A DNA stretch of 64,000 nt from Lycorma delicatula (GCF_047948215.1 NC_134456.1:78234515-78298514), one strand, 5' to 3'. Shown: positions 10,940 to 23,689, counted from the stretch's first letter. The notes: a model not told the origin generated them from the letters alone. A program made the numbers and translations.

Positions 10940-12460
10940 ATGAATTCCTTTTTTTTTAATAAGTAGCAATCTTCTTTAATTCTGTTTAAGTTTCTTTGAT
11001 TCATTACTATTTTTATATATTTTCAGATATCATTTCAAAAATCCGTATTGTTTTTCTTTTTATTTTCCTTGTTTTAATGTATTTCTGAAATTAATATTAA
11101 GAGATTTCTTAATAATTTTTCTCTCAAATTGTTTAGACTGGAATTTTCGTTGTAATATCTCGGTTTGTACTTATCCTATACAATATAGGATACAATTTAG
11201 ATAGTTATACAATTTAAATAAAATCTTACGTAATTTAGTATATCTTATAGAGTAAAGATTATAATATATTTTATTTCTTTTACAGATAATTATGTACTGA
11301 TTGCAAGTTTTAATATTGGTTTGGAGAATATATACATAGAATATTACAGGTGCCTAGAATCTTTAATTCTAGTGAAATAACTACCTATCACCTTTAAATA
11401 ATTTCTTTTCTAACAAATTTCTACGCTGTCTTCGATTTAGTCCACTTTTATGATTTTTTATGAATGGGGGTTTGGAAAAATGCATTCAGATGGTTCTTTA
11501 AATTATCTTACTGTGCTGTATAATATTTAGTAAATGTTTTTAGTTTATTGTGTATGTAAGTCAATACGAAAGGTTTTGTTTGATTTATTAGCGTATTATC
11601 AATAATTGAATTTTTATTTAATTTTATTTTCATGTGAAAACGTTGATATCGGAGCAGCTACTGACGTTCTAAATATTTAACTCAACTTAATTAATATTAA
11701 TATAAAAATTAAATATTAATATAATCGATACTGTTTTGAATATACTCATTTCATTCTCCGACAATCCTTTTTTTTAATGTGATCCATCAGCAGGATGAAA
11801 AATGGGAAAAATTTAAATAAAAATATAATTGTTTAAAATAGTAAAATAATCATAACAAATTTGGAGCATCAGAAAAAAGATAGTGTTTAATATTTGAATA
11901 GTGAAAAATAAAAGTTAATTTCAGTCAAGATTTTAATAATTAAACTAAATGCTTAATCCCAAATAATACTATTTTTTTCTTATACAGGATTTCTCCACGT
12001 AGCATAGGAATTTTATTTATTTATTGAGAGTTACAAAAAAAAGCTTTCAAATCAAAACCTTTTTAAAATATGACATTTAATATCGTCTTCAATCGATTAG
12101 AATTTTTAGTTTGAATATTTTCTTAATTTCATTATGAACAGGAAATTTCCTGAATAAAATGTTACATCCTTTTCCAAGAATTTTTCACGAACGAAAAATA
12201 TATTTTTCCTATAAATATATTCATCAGTGAAGAACATAATTTTGTACAACAAAGAATATCAATTGTGGGAAGCGTATTATGATATAAAATTAATTTTCAC
12301 AGTGTATTTATTATTTTAATAAAAAAAATTACGGCTTAAATCTGCACTATTTGTCTATTTAATGATCGCCAGGAAAACTCAATTTCTAAATTTAAAAAAT
12401 GTATGTTATTTTCTTTATATATATTTATTTTCCATATTCTAATAAAGTTGTTTTAGGAGA
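10940..12460. other. AT-rich non-coding stretch
   Basis: About 1.5 kb without a supportable gene, RNA or repeat. Confidence 0.45.
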
Positions 12461-12469
12461 TCAGTTCGA

Positions 12470-13170
12470 GTATCATACTAAAGAGATTGAAAAAGGAGAA
12501 CAAAGAACGACCAGCTACTACGATTGAACCTGACCCAGCTTGAAACCGGCCGAGACGCGGTGGTGAAGACAGCTGAGTAAAGAAAGCTTCCCAACATTGT
12601 TCACGAACCAACCATCTTCCTTTCCTGACTTACAATTATGTCAGTTCCAGCACAAGCGACTCCCTCTAGCGAGGGGAGTGCATTGCATTTTCCAACCATT
12701 AGGTCCCCCAAGAGGTGCATTCCTGGTAGGCCGGAAGGGTTTAGCACCTAAAGGATTACAGGAGACAGATTTTAGGGGAATCACGTCGGGAGAAAGAAAC
12801 ACATACATGGCTAGTCTTCCGAGGTCAGCCCGGTAAATATTTAAATCTGGTCTAAAAAATTGGAACACAACACATAATTCTGTCATAAATAAAACAAATT
12901 AAAAAATCCGTCATAAATGAAACAAAATATAATTGCCAAATAAATAATTATCCGCCCGATAAAAAAGAATGACAAGGGAATTTCGTCCAGGCTCTGCGTT
13001 TAGTAGGGAGGTACTTAAATCTCCCTCCCGCTATCCTTGCGTTCCGTTCCTTTCCGTAAGGAGATTACCCAGTTTTCAACATCTACACGATCTTCAACTT
13101 TTTCTCGATCTCTATATGCAGTTAAGGGCCGATTTCGGGATTACTGAACCTTCAAATCGTTTTCATTAAA
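12470..13170. other. GC-richer island of unknown nature
   Basis: This block is clearly richer in G and C than its surroundings, especially 12,510-12,830 and 12,970-13,150. It has overlapping open frames of 79 codons (+, 12,597-12,836), 81 codons (-, 12,641-12,886) and 66 codons (+, 12,969-13,169). I recognise no domain in any of them, and frames open on both strands are expected where TA-containing stops are rare. Local features include the short inverted pair CCCTCTAGCGAGGGG. It may be part of an unrecognised LTR or other retroelement, or a decayed exon; the sequence does not decide. Confidence 0.35.
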
Positions 13171-13419
13171 TACTTTATTGTTCTACTTTTCGTGTGTACA
13201 AATTAATTTAATACTCTATGTTCTAATTTATATATATATAGTATTTCCTGATATTTATAGTGTATTTTCTACTATTAGAAAAAGATAGAGATTAGAGATA
13301 GTCAGTATAAAAAGATAGAGATAGTCAGTATTCATTTTAAGAATTGAATTAATTTAGTTATTCGAGGTCAGTGTGTTAATTATTACGTTACTAATCTTTC
13401 GAGGAGTGGATCAAAAAAT

Positions 13420-14290
13420 AAGTTAACCCTTGCCGTGTTCTTGAACTGAAAGAGATATATTAATGTGTTGCGGTGGCAGCATTGGTTGTGTTGTTGTCTT
13501 CACGCTCCCCCAGCGTACGACATTAAAATTAGAGAGATTGCAAGTAAACTTAACATCAGTTATGGTAGTGTGTTTGCGATAATTCACGATCAGCTTTGTT
13601 ACCGTAAGATGTGTGCACGATGGGTGCCACATCTGTAGACCGACAACCACAAACATCAACGATTTGCGTCTGCTCTTTCTTTTCTTCAACATTATTCCAG
13701 GATCGGTCCACAGTTGTTGAAACAAATAATTACAAAGGATGAGAGTTGGGTGCTTCATTACACTCCTGAGACTAAACGAGCATCACGTAAATGGAGACAC
13801 AAAAATTCGCCACAGCCAAAAAAAGTAAAAACATCTCCACATGTTGGAAAGGTTATGCTGACAGTCTTTTTGGATTCTGGGGAGTTGTTTATAATCAATT
13901 TATGCCGTGAGGAACAACAATCAATGCCAAATCTTACTGTGATGCTTTAAAAAAATTTCGTAGTGCCATTAAAGATCGAAGACCCGGAAGATTGAGAGAT
14001 AGGATCGTTTTTCTTCACGACAACACTACTCCTCATTCAGCTCATGTGACAAAGGAGTTAAAAATTCAGGTGGGAAGTGTGGTCTCATCCTCCTTTCAGC
14101 CCTGACCTAGCACCCTGCGACTACCACCTGTTTGGTCCTCTCAAGCGAGACCTTTGAGGGGGTGCGTTTCGCTAATGATGATGAACTGAAGGAAGCGGTC
14201 GTTAAGTGGTTGAAGGAAATTGAACGAAATTTTTATGAGTGGAATTGAAAAACTTGTCCCAAGGTATGAAAATTGTATAAAAAACTTGAT
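13420..14290 (+). pseudogene. Mariner transposase pseudogene
   Basis: One frame from about 13,516 reads YDIKIREIASKLNISYGSVF (the second helix-turn-helix of mariner transposases), IIHDQLCYRKMCARWVPHL, a TAG, TDNHKHQRFASALSFLQHYS, and ITKDESWVLHYTPETKRASR with the first catalytic Asp at about 13,738. KWRHKNSPQPKKVKTSPHVG and KVMLTVFLDSGELF follow. After a shift the relic gives IVFLHDNTTPHSAHVTKEL (second Asp, 14,019-14,021) and PDLAPCDYHLFGPLK (third Asp, 14,119-14,121). The distance between the last two Asp codons is 100 nt, so the expected 34-residue spacing is broken by a net 5-nt loss. The C-terminus resembles IERNFY and KLVPRYENCI. All three Asp survive, yet the stop and shifts prevent activity. 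The N-terminal HTH1 and clear TIRs were not found. Confidence 0.88.
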
Positions 14291-14299
14291 TGATTTATT

Positions 14300-15290
14300 C
14301 TCTTTGGTAAAGGAAATATGTAAAAATAAAGTCCATAAATTTATCAGCGGTTTGACAAACACATTCCCGTTAATTAATATTTCCTTGAACCAAACAGTTA
14401 ATATTGAATGGAAAACGATCGCATGCTTTAGAGACTAGACCACCGATCAGCAGCAGTAGCAATAATATTTTGGTTTTATTATACTAATTTCAAAATAACC
14501 AAAACAGTTAAACCAGTGGGAAGTGTTTTGGTTTGGTTAGTTAGCTGATCGTTGGTTTAACAGTCGTTGTTTTGGAATATTTACATAGAAATATGAATGC
14601 ATCACAATATGTTATAATGTGATGTATTAGTTCAGCAACAGGGTGTATATTAGAGATATAATAGAAATCTGTTTCTAAACCGCAAACAATGAATTGTCAT
14701 GGGTCAAACAATATATGCTATTATCATACTGAAATCTATGCGGTACATTAGTCGAATAATCACAATTTATTGAAATTAAAGCTTATTAATATCATTTGTA
14801 GTCTGCACTACGCAGTCAGTACGTCTCAGTTTTTTAGATGACCTAGTTATATAACATTTCCTTCTTTATTGTGATACGTGAGGCAGTAATATGATATAAA
14901 ATATTCCAGTATTAGTCGCTGTATACATATAATTTTAATTCTGATTATGGAACAGTAGTATAGAAATAATCGAATTACTTTAATAACCTCTATCTTATTC
15001 AAACAAACTTACCTTATTAAGTAATCATAAATTTAATGATCTTTAATCTGACCAAGAATATTAAGTTAAACGAATTAATTAATTACCTTTTATTCGAAAT
15101 AAATTTTAATAATAAAATATATATATATATATATTAAAGATTCTTTCAATATTTTTACGTAATAATGATGCTAAAACCAACCAAAAAATTAAAACAGAAT
15201 GTATGATCATCAGAACCTGTTTAAACAAAAATTACCAGAAAATGGGAGTCTGACGAATTTCCAACAACGAAACCGTATATAAAATAAATG
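14300..15290. other. Non-coding stretch
   Basis: No gene supported. A block at about 14,440-14,580 has alternating ACCAAAACAGTTAAACCA and TTTTGGTTTGGTTA, which could fold, but no element was assigned. A short (TA)n run lies near 15,118-15,135. Confidence 0.4.
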
Positions 15291-15299
15291 ACCCGATTA

Positions 15300-15690
15300 T
15301 CAGCGTGATGAAGGAAAGGATTTCTCATTCTTTCTACATCTTAAGAATGCATGAAGGCTGAATTCTGAAGCAACTGGTTCTCAGGAATTTGGAAAAGAAA
15401 AATAGTAGAAAATACATCAGAAAAATTAAGAAGAATCTCGAAGAAATTGGACTGAGGACCAAGGGCACTTTTGACAAGACAAAAATAAAAAACACTCTCA
15501 TAGCATACAGATTCTTTACAGAAAAGGCCCAAAGATGCACGATGGAGGTTATACACGAAATTTTGAAACTAACATCAGGCCGTCTTAAATTGTAGAAAAA
15601 CTGGAAGGTTAAGGCAGTATGCTCTTTGAAGACCCCTGAAATTGATTGAAAAAGTGGTCCAATGTGGCCTGAAATGAAAAAACCTAACAT
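15300..15690 (+). mobile_element. LINE C-terminal fragment
   Basis: The plus-strand translation KKNSRKYIRKIKKNLEEIGL, FDKTKIKNTLIAYRFFTEKA, QRCTMEVIHEILKLTSGRLK resembles the C-terminal segment of arthropod non-LTR retrotransposons that follows the reverse transcriptase (KxIxxDLxExGI, DRxKFRxxIxxYxxFxEKxQRRT). The fragment at 58,490-59,035 belongs to the same general protein type. There is no reverse transcriptase in this copy, and a stop follows GRLKL. The antisense frames at 15,334-15,690 are shadows. Family assignment is from remembered motif shape, so it stays moderate. Confidence 0.55.
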
Positions 15691-15699
15691 TTTGTAAAA

Positions 15700-15990
15700 T
15701 AATTTTTTTCTTCGTTATAGTAAAACAAACATAATTTAAGTATGTAAAAACTAGCTTGAATTATACCAAACGGCATTGATGTATTAATATTAAAATAAAT
15801 TGAAAAACAAGAAAAATCTTCATAATCCATTTTCAAAAACTTAATTAAAACGTAAAACTAGACAATATCTCCATCGTTATACAACGATCAGGTATAAATT
15901 ATGTAATAATAGTATCAATAGTAATTTTAAAAAATCCCTTTGATAGAAGTTGATTTCACCGGTGCTAAGAAGGGAATACAAAAGATTTTT
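15700..15990. other. Non-coding stretch
   Basis: Nothing recognisable. Confidence 0.4.
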
Positions 15991-15999
15991 ACCTAAAAG

Positions 16000-16523
16000 T
16001 TAAGAAAAACTTCAAATTTACTCAATACGACAATGGTTGCATGTGAAAAAAAAGTTTATCACACGACAAGCCCTATCTTCTTACAATTCCAGCAAAATTT
16101 CGGTCATCCCTTTTCGTAAGGGTTGGTCATATCAAAAATTGTTTCAGACAAAAGTTTTATGTAATATTTAGAGGACTAACGATCACTTTAAACGGATTCG
16201 ATTCTGTTCCTATTACGGGAAGTATGATGTTTTTTGTCTTCAAAACCCCATTTTTCCACTCCCTGGGGCAGTAGTTTGTAATATCAAAAAACTTTACTTA
16301 AGTTTTAGACCTTTATCCAAAGAATAGTAGGAATTTTAAACGAATTCGATATTATACTTAAGAAGAAAGTTATAGTGATATTTTATTTTTTCGAAAAAGC
16401 CCTCCATGGTTCGATTTTGGCTGTTATCAAACTCGATCGAGATTTTGGGACGATTTATTTTTAAGGAATAATTTGAAAGTGATCGGAGTAAAATTACGGC
16501 AGTTAACATGTCCACAAGAAAAT

Positions 16524-16563
<40 letters not shown>

Positions 16564-16680
16564 TTTGAGCTGACGCTGGTTTTGGGGTCTGGGGGATGTG
16601 AAACGCCAAGATAAGATATGTCGAAATTTTCCGGAAGTCGAATCATAGTACACTTTTTCAGTCTCATGTCCTCCTTATTT
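16000..16680. repeat. Possible decayed interspersed repeat
   Basis: The text style (TATCAAAAATTGTTTCAGAC, AAAAGTTTTATGTAATATTT, then repeated phrases such as AAACGGATTCGATTCTG and AAACGAATTCGATATTA) is typical of non-coding transposon interiors in insects. Two related phrases recur inside it about 150 bp apart. I found no termini. The open frames at 16,336-16,691 depend on the (TA)n run and are not genes. Confidence 0.35.
16527..16559. repeat. (TA)n microsatellite
   Basis: About 33 bp of uninterrupted alternating TA. Confidence 0.95.
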
Positions 16681-17051
16681 ATGATAAACAAAATATTTAA
16701 CTTTCTTCTTACTTATGTAACCCCAAAAAATATGTTATTATAAGTTGAGTTCAACAGCTGTTATAATATTTTTTTTTTTATAAATATAATTTTTTTTATA
16801 AAAATTCTAAATCAGTGAAACATCCATCTCAGTTACCCACGAAAATCTAATGTAAAAAAAAAAAATAATTTAGCCAATTAATCACTGAAAATAACTGAAA
16901 TATTATTTAGAAAATATAGTATAATAAACTGTTCGAAATAATGCATAGAAAAGGAACAAAATTTCCACATTTCACTTCGTTTAGCAACAATTAAAAAACG
17001 TATTTAAAAAAAAGTAACTTTACGTTACTTACGTCTACAAAATATACAACG

Positions 17052-17322
17052 TGATTTTTGTTACGTCTACAGGAATTCATTCTCCCTCCTTGAAAATACA
17101 AATATACATTAAGTAAACTTATCGAAAAACGAGAATTAATAAATTGTAAAGTTTTAAATTGATTCACTTGTAAAGACAATAATTCCATGATTTTTGTTAC
17201 GTCTACAGGAATTCATTCTCTCTCCTTGAAAATACAAATATACATAAGTAAACTTATCGAAAAACGAGAATTAATAAATTGTAAAGTTTTAAATTGATTC
17301 ACTTGTAAAGACAATAATTCCA
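17052..17322. repeat. Near-identical 136-bp tandem duplication
   Basis: Unit 1 (17,052-17,187) and unit 2 (17,188-17,322) both start TGATTTTTGTTACGTCTACA and end AAAGACAATAATTCCA. I find two differences: CTCCCTCC versus CTCTCTCC, and one lost T in ATACATTAAG versus ATACATAAG. The near identity points to a recent duplication. Non-coding. Confidence 0.95.
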
Positions 17323-17329
17323 GTCTCGG

Positions 17330-19985
17330 AAATTTGAGATACAAAGGGAAAAGTAAAAGAAATGTTAATATTTAAAAAATTAAAACTTTACTGATAACTT
17401 TGCTGAGGTTGCGTTTAGAAAATCCGCCTTTGTCATGGAAAGCACTAATTCACATCAAGAGAGACGTGAATTTGTCTTGGAAGGAGCATTCAAAAAAATA
17501 AAAAATAAAAAAACGGTTTAAATATACATTTAGATTTTATTTCTTAAATAATTTTTTTACAACGAAGTTCCTACGATATATTATCTCTCTTTGATAAAAT
17601 CAAGATTAATATATGGTTTAACTTTTTGGGGAGGTATGTATTATTGTAATATAAAGCTTATTATTGGTAGCACAAAAACAATAATTTGAATGAATTCAAT
17701 TAAAAATAAATTTAGCGAATCATTTCCACTTTTTAAAAAAAACTTAGCATCTTGCCCTTAAGATAAAAATCAAAAAGTGTTTTATAAAAGGTGAAATACG
17801 TAACCTTTAGTAACGTACACATATATTTCAAGAGTAATTTAAGTAAGATGGTAAATTTGTGCTACCTTTACCAAATTGGAATGTATAGACATTTTTATTC
17901 ATTTGTGGGTCCGAAGGTGTACAATTTGTTACCTAGAATCAAGAAACTTTACATAATACGATGCTCTTTTTATTTGTTAACTAGAAATCGAAGAAATTGA
18001 AAAGTTGTTATTCTAATCTAATTACTGAAGAAATTATTAAAAGGAATTAAATATTTTAGGATTAAAGTATTTTAGTTTTTTTTCTGGGCAAAAAACGCTT
18101 TGGCGTTATTATTGTCATTTTAAGTTGCTGGCGGTGTATTTCACAATTTCTATTTCACTTTATAAAGTATTATTGTTATGGTAATCCTCGATATGGATTT
18201 ATCTACGGTGGGTACCTAAATTTTCAAACATGTTATACATATTATGTTCTATTTTTTGTAGAAATGTTTTTATTGATTCTTCTTTTATTATTATTATTAA
18301 AAATAAAATATAATTGTGTATTAAAATAAACAATAAATAAAATAAATAAATTTCCATAAAAACGAGGGTTTTAAAAATATCAGTAATAATCAGACGTTAG
18401 ATAATTACTTTTTCAGTAATTATACTGAAATCAAAAACTTCGTTGTTGAATATCGATAAAGGACCAATATCTAATAGGAATTTGAAATCTTTTAATTTCT
18501 TTAAAATCGTTTTAACGGGGTTTTCTTTTATAGGATCATAAAACGGATAACCGTTTAATAGTTAATCTTTGGGAAAGAATATGTATGTCTGATTTATAAG
18601 GTTCATGGTCCCTCTATCTTTCCCTTGCAACATAACATGATCTGTTATTCAATTCAGTATAACAGATGTGCAATTTCTCCTGGGCAATCTTAGTTAAACA
18701 TATCAAAATTTTTAAACTAATTTTAAGCTTTCGAATAGGATTGCTTAAAAAATGATAACAGTTATTTGCTTATTTTATTTATTATTATTATTATTATTAT
18801 TACTATTCCAACACAGATAAAAGTACTCTTTTAAAGGGGGTTTAAATAAAACTTATTTAACTATTCTTCCTTTTGATTTTTTTCTTTAATATTTCTCTCT
18901 CGGTAATGATTCTTTAAAAATCGAAATATACACATTTATTTTTAGGTTTTATGTAAAACATATACTTAGATATTACGATTGGAAAAAACTTTCCTATATG
19001 TAAACCGATCAGTAACAGGAAACGGGGAAGCACGTTTACTTTGGATTAGATTTTTCCAGTATAAGAAAAACTTCTCCCTCCATAACTTTCTACTAAATTA
19101 GGATTATATTAGTTTTTCGTTTTCCTATCTCCATTCTTGTATAACAATGCTCAAGTGTCATGCTAGAATAATATGTATGTTGCATATTATACCTATATAT
19201 TTATTGTATATTGTACGTACTCGTATATTGTATGTGACGGCTACCTATGCTTATAATAGAACTAGTCCTTTCTAGAAATCTCTTAAACTGTTGTAATGTT
19301 TATATATATATTGTGTGCATAATACAAAACATTACAATTGACTAGGTAAAAAAAATTGAAGATTTAAGCAAACGTGAGAAAATCTGTTCTCATGAATTTT
19401 TATTTCGGGTGTCATACATTCTTTTTTTTATAACTGCCTAACAACCTACCTAATACATAAATCAGTTTCAATAAAATACTTTGTTATTATATTTGTGAGA
19501 AAAAATGGCAATACGAAAACACTAAAAAAAAAAAAATTGTTTATAATTTCATACATCGTTAAATTTCTTATAATTGTGTAGAAATCTTAAAAATATACAA
19601 ACATTCTTGACTTGATCGAATGAGTACATAAAATAAGTTATAATGAGTACATAACTTCAATATAAGTTATAAGTGTTTATAACAATATTATCATGGTACC
19701 CACAAAATGTTACTGATGAACTTAGACTTACGGTTACAAAATATTTTATTGTACAATAATAAAACATAAATACTAATTCACTAGACTATTGCGAACAGCT
19801 ATCTGGTAATATTTCACAGACTCTAAAAAAAGAAACAGAAATTCGCTTGAATGAATTATTTATTTCACAAAGTAATACGCAAATATTTTCAACTAAGAAT
19901 AGAATTTTTTTCTACCAAATATTTTTAAATTTGATAACACAAGAGACACTGCCGGGTGGTTTATTCCTCTTCTGCACATCATTTC
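17330..19985. other. Long AT-rich non-coding stretch
   Basis: About 2.6 kb without a supportable gene. Minor features are a (TTA)n run near 18,779-18,802, and an 11-bp hairpin around 19,294-19,340 (TTGTAATGTTT/AAACATTACAA). The 69-codon frame at 17,791-18,000 has no domain or splice signal that I can support. Confidence 0.4.
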
Positions 19986-19991
19986 ATTATT

Positions 19992-20665
19992 ACTTCCTTG
20001 TACGAAGTAAAGGAAGTATTGTGATCGTGAAAAATTTCGGTTTCCAGATTTCAGCAGATATATCCATTTAGACCATCCCTGAAACCATTTTGACTAGTTT
20101 CGGCGTGACGTCTGTACTTATGTATGTCACATAACTCAAAAACGATTAGCTGTAGAATGTTGAAATTTTGGGTTTAGGACTATTATAACATCTAGTTGTG
20201 CACCTATCCTTTTGATTGCAATCGACTGAACCAAGCGTGTCCAAAAAAAGCCCAAAATCCAAAAAACATTTGGATTTTGGACTTTTCTTAACTGCACTAA
20301 CAGCCCTCTTTGAGAGTTTTTCAACGACAAGTGGTATTTATTTTCATTGCTTCCAGAGTTATAACCAAATAAAATGTGAATTAATTAAATATTTGCATCC
20401 TAGAGTGATACACATCGGTTCGAATTAGATTCAACTCCTTTATTTAATTTTTTTTTTTAATTTAAATGTATTGATTTATTAATAATTATTAATCTCTCAT
20501 TGTACAAAAAATGTTTACGATGATTAATATTCAATAACAAAAAAAATAAAAAATATTAGATGTTTTTAATGAAATATAATTTTATGTACTTTAAAAAAAA
20601 GTTATAAATGCAATTTAATAGACATACAAGGAAGTCATGTATTTTCCACATCAGATTTTTTGTGT
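19992..20665 (+). mobile_element. Interspersed element 'R-d', copy 1
   Basis: Starts ACTTCCTTGTACGAAGTAAA then GGAAGTATTGTGATCG, continues TTTCGGTTTCCAGATTTCA, GACCATCCCTGAAACCATTT, TCGGCGTGACGTCTGTAC and TAACATCTAGTTGTGCACCT. It ends with ATACAAGGAAGTCATG followed by CCACATCAGATTTTTT. Related copies lie at 47,892-48,202 and 59,657-61,453, with the same start and end. The 5' bases ACTTCCTTGTA are the reverse complement of TACAAGGAAGT near the 3' end, suggesting short subterminal inverted repeats and a non-autonomous DNA transposon. The small open frames inside it are by chance. Confidence 0.8.
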
Positions 20666-20669
20666 ATGT

Positions 20670-21800
20670 TTTATAATCCTACTTACCGTTGTTTTTTATG
20701 TCAAAATAAATAAAAGATATTAAAGAATTTTTTATTTGATGATCACCTGAGGTCTTAAAATTTAGTCTACAATTTAGTCTACATACTACTCTGCCGTATA
20801 ATATCGTTTATTATTCGTTTTACGCTTAAAAAATATTTTGAAATTTTTTATTGGGATTAGCATTTTCCGTAGTTACTATGAAGGTCGACGTCACTTTCTT
20901 GTCTGTATATAGTTTTTTTTATTACCAGTCAAAGAAAAAATTAATCTACTTTAAAAGATTTCTATTAACCTTTTTGGTTTTACCTTGTGAACTAAATTTA
21001 CATAATGAAAGAAAACATATATTTTATGTAATTTACAAGATGTGAGTGTAAGATATTTGAAGACTCTTCAAATATTTCAACTTCTAAGTAAAAAACTTCG
21101 GTATTATCTTATAAATTCTAGAAGAATTAAATGCCAGTGAAATATTTCTGTTGGTGTTTACTATTTCGATATTAACCAGATTAATGATACATATATAAAA
21201 TTTCTATGTTTAATATTAATTTTTGTTAACCGGTTTTCTCTATTTGATCGGTATACATTTTTTTTTTTTTAATGTATATACAACCTGTAAACTTCACGAA
21301 ATTGGTTCTATTTCAACAGTTATTTTATTAATAATGTTTTTTGTTGTCCAGTTGAAAGTTTTTCCAGATATATTGTAATTTTTTAACGAAAAATTACATT
21401 GCCTATTTAGAGAGTTGAAAATATTTTACTTTTTTGTCATCTTCATTGCGCTTATATTTAGATTTTTATAATGCAATAATTTATAAATAGATGTCATTTT
21501 GATATTCAAAATGATTTTATGCAGAAATGAATGAAAAGTAGACGGAAAGCTAATTTAAAAAAAATCCTTACGCCAGAAAACCTTAGATTATGCTGGGTTG
21601 TAGTCTCTTTACATCATTTCCCTTCATTTATTTTCTCATATTTTAATTAAAAACTAAGCTTTTCGTTTTTTAATTTCATTGAAATACTTTTCGGTATACT
21701 GTTTCCAACACGGCTAGTGTTTTATTATATTTTTCATTAGAGCAATCCAACTTTTAAGTAAAACTATAAAAAGGGAAATAAATAAAAAAACAACAGATAA
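20670..21800. other. AT-rich non-coding stretch
   Basis: No gene or identifiable repeat. Confidence 0.4.
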
Positions 21801-21809
21801 ATACTAAAA

Positions 21810-22135
21810 ATTAAAAAAAACATTACTGCAAAAAAATTGTTGACAAACATTGCTCTTTAACATAAATAGTGCTAATATAGGATAATAATTAAAGAGCGTG
21901 CGGATGACAATTTTGTATATAGAATAATTTTTTTATTTAAATTTTTACAATTTATTTAAATACACACACACACACACACACACATATATCTACCGATAAC
22001 GTAAGGATTCACCACGGGGTCATACATCTATTCAGCAGTTGAGCTGCTATGGAGGAACAAACATGCATAGATACAGTTTAAATACATTACACTCCTTGTT
22101 GGGTAGCTGTGATTTGTATTAAATTTGGGTAACTA
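21810..22135 (+). repeat. Interspersed repeat 'R-b', copy 2
   Basis: Same ordered landmarks as 10,565-10,930 (TTGCTCTTTA, GATAATAATTAAAGAGCGTG, CACGGGGTCATACATCTATT, GAGCTGCTATGGAGGAACAA, AAATACATTACACTCCTT). The central microsatellite is (CA)n (21,962-21,984), where copy 1 has (TA)n. Confidence 0.75.
21962..21984. repeat. (CA)n microsatellite
   Basis: About 11 CA units inside repeat R-b. Confidence 0.95.
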
Positions 22136-22139
22136 TTAA

Positions 22140-23470
22140 AAAACAAAATTGTTTTAATTTTTGAACAGTTTTTTTTTTTTAATAAAATTTTTCTTTATTC
22201 TGAGATTTAAAAAATATATATCTTATATTCCCTATTATAATTCAGCAATCGATCTTCATATTTAGCAACATTCTTAAGTAAAGTGAATACCAATTAGAAA
22301 AAAGAACTAGTTGGAAAATGTATATTTAACCAATAAAAATAAGCTAAATAAAATATATTATTAAAAGATTTCTTTAATGTTAGCACAGTACAAAAAAAGT
22401 CCTGAAATATCATAAAAAATCTGATAGACGATGATGCTGGCCACTACAACATATGAAAAAATATATATATATATATTACATTTGCAAGTTTACATATAAA
22501 CATTTTTACATACGTTAAAAAATTACACCCAAATTTCAAAGAGAGAACGATAAAAGAATTTTTTGAATTTTGATGAAAATATTTAATTTTTTTTATGAGA
22601 ATAAAATCCAGAGTACCTTTTTAAAAAAATTTCAGAATTACTTATTTTTCTTTTTTGCTTAATCGTAAAATTTAAAAAGATTATAATCAAAGTTTCTTTT
22701 TGATATTTATTATATATAACGTTGATTGATGGGGCATCGTTAGAATTAATAATTTCTCTTCCACCATACGAGATTCGCTATAAGTGACTGCTAAATTATT
22801 CCATTGGAGCGAGTGTTATATTAATTAATTAATTTAAGAGATGGTATATCCTAGATAATTTTTAATATAGAATTTTCTTTTATACATTTAAATAATTTTT
22901 TCTATCATATGGTATTAATAATATTTGTGCTTATCAATTGGGAAAATGCTAAATCGTTAAAAGCAGTAATTAAATATGGACGAATAATTATGACGTTAAT
23001 TGGTTAAAATAAAATTTTATAAATTTATTTAAACGACTTTTTATAATTTTAATTTTACGTTTTATTAATAAATATAACATTTTTCTTATATTTTATTATT
23101 ACATAGATTTATCTAATTATAATAAATTAATTCTATTTTATATCTACGTATTAATTTTTCATGGAAAATGATTATGAAAGTTTTACACTACTAATAATTA
23201 TAAAACATACCTCATATATGCAATCATAAATCTCAATATATTAGCTGGGATAGTATATCATTCAGTACCTTATTTTCTCTTAACAATTTGTTTAATTTTA
23301 AATAACTACATTGATTATGATCTACATTAATTGTAGTATTGTTTGAGGTTTTAAGATATATAACTGCCCGTTTTATCTAGGATCCGTTTATTTATTTAGT
23401 TTAAGTTATAAAGCATTTTTTGAAAAAAGTCGGCCATGCATTTCGTGTGCAGCATGTGTATATTCGTAAA
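22140..23470. other. AT-rich non-coding stretch
   Basis: No supportable gene. A GC-richer phrase at about 22,725-22,830 matches nothing I recognise. Confidence 0.4.
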
Positions 23471-23648
23471 TATATACCGGCTGATATGTAAATACGGAAG
23501 CAGCTTTATACTGCATATCTGAGAGGTGTTTGGAGGCAGAACGAAATGGGGTTCTACATAGTTAAAATCTGCATTATTGTGGGTTTTTAATTTTTTCCGC
23601 CATATCTTGGATCCGCCATATTGAATAAAAAATATTTTTTTTTTTTTA

Positions 23649-23689
23649 AACAGGAAGGTGGACATGTGACACATGTCCACCTTCCTGTT
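23649..23689. repeat. Perfect 41-bp palindrome in the left arm
   Basis: Arms of 20 bases (ending GGACATGTG) flank a single central A. The homologous spot in the right arm is not palindromic: it reads GACATTTGACACATGATTTC (reverse complement), without the extra TCCACCTTCCTGT. The palindrome therefore arose in this copy only. Confidence 0.92.

Noticed and set aside
12597..12886. Overlapping 79- and 81-codon frames as a gene
   Set aside because: Frames open on both strands follow from higher GC; no domain, splice or start context supports either.
15334..15690. 118-codon minus-strand hydrophobic frame, possible membrane protein
   Set aside because: The plus strand carries LINE C-terminal motifs; the hydrophobic Phe/Leu-rich frame is the expected antisense of Lys-rich coding sequence.
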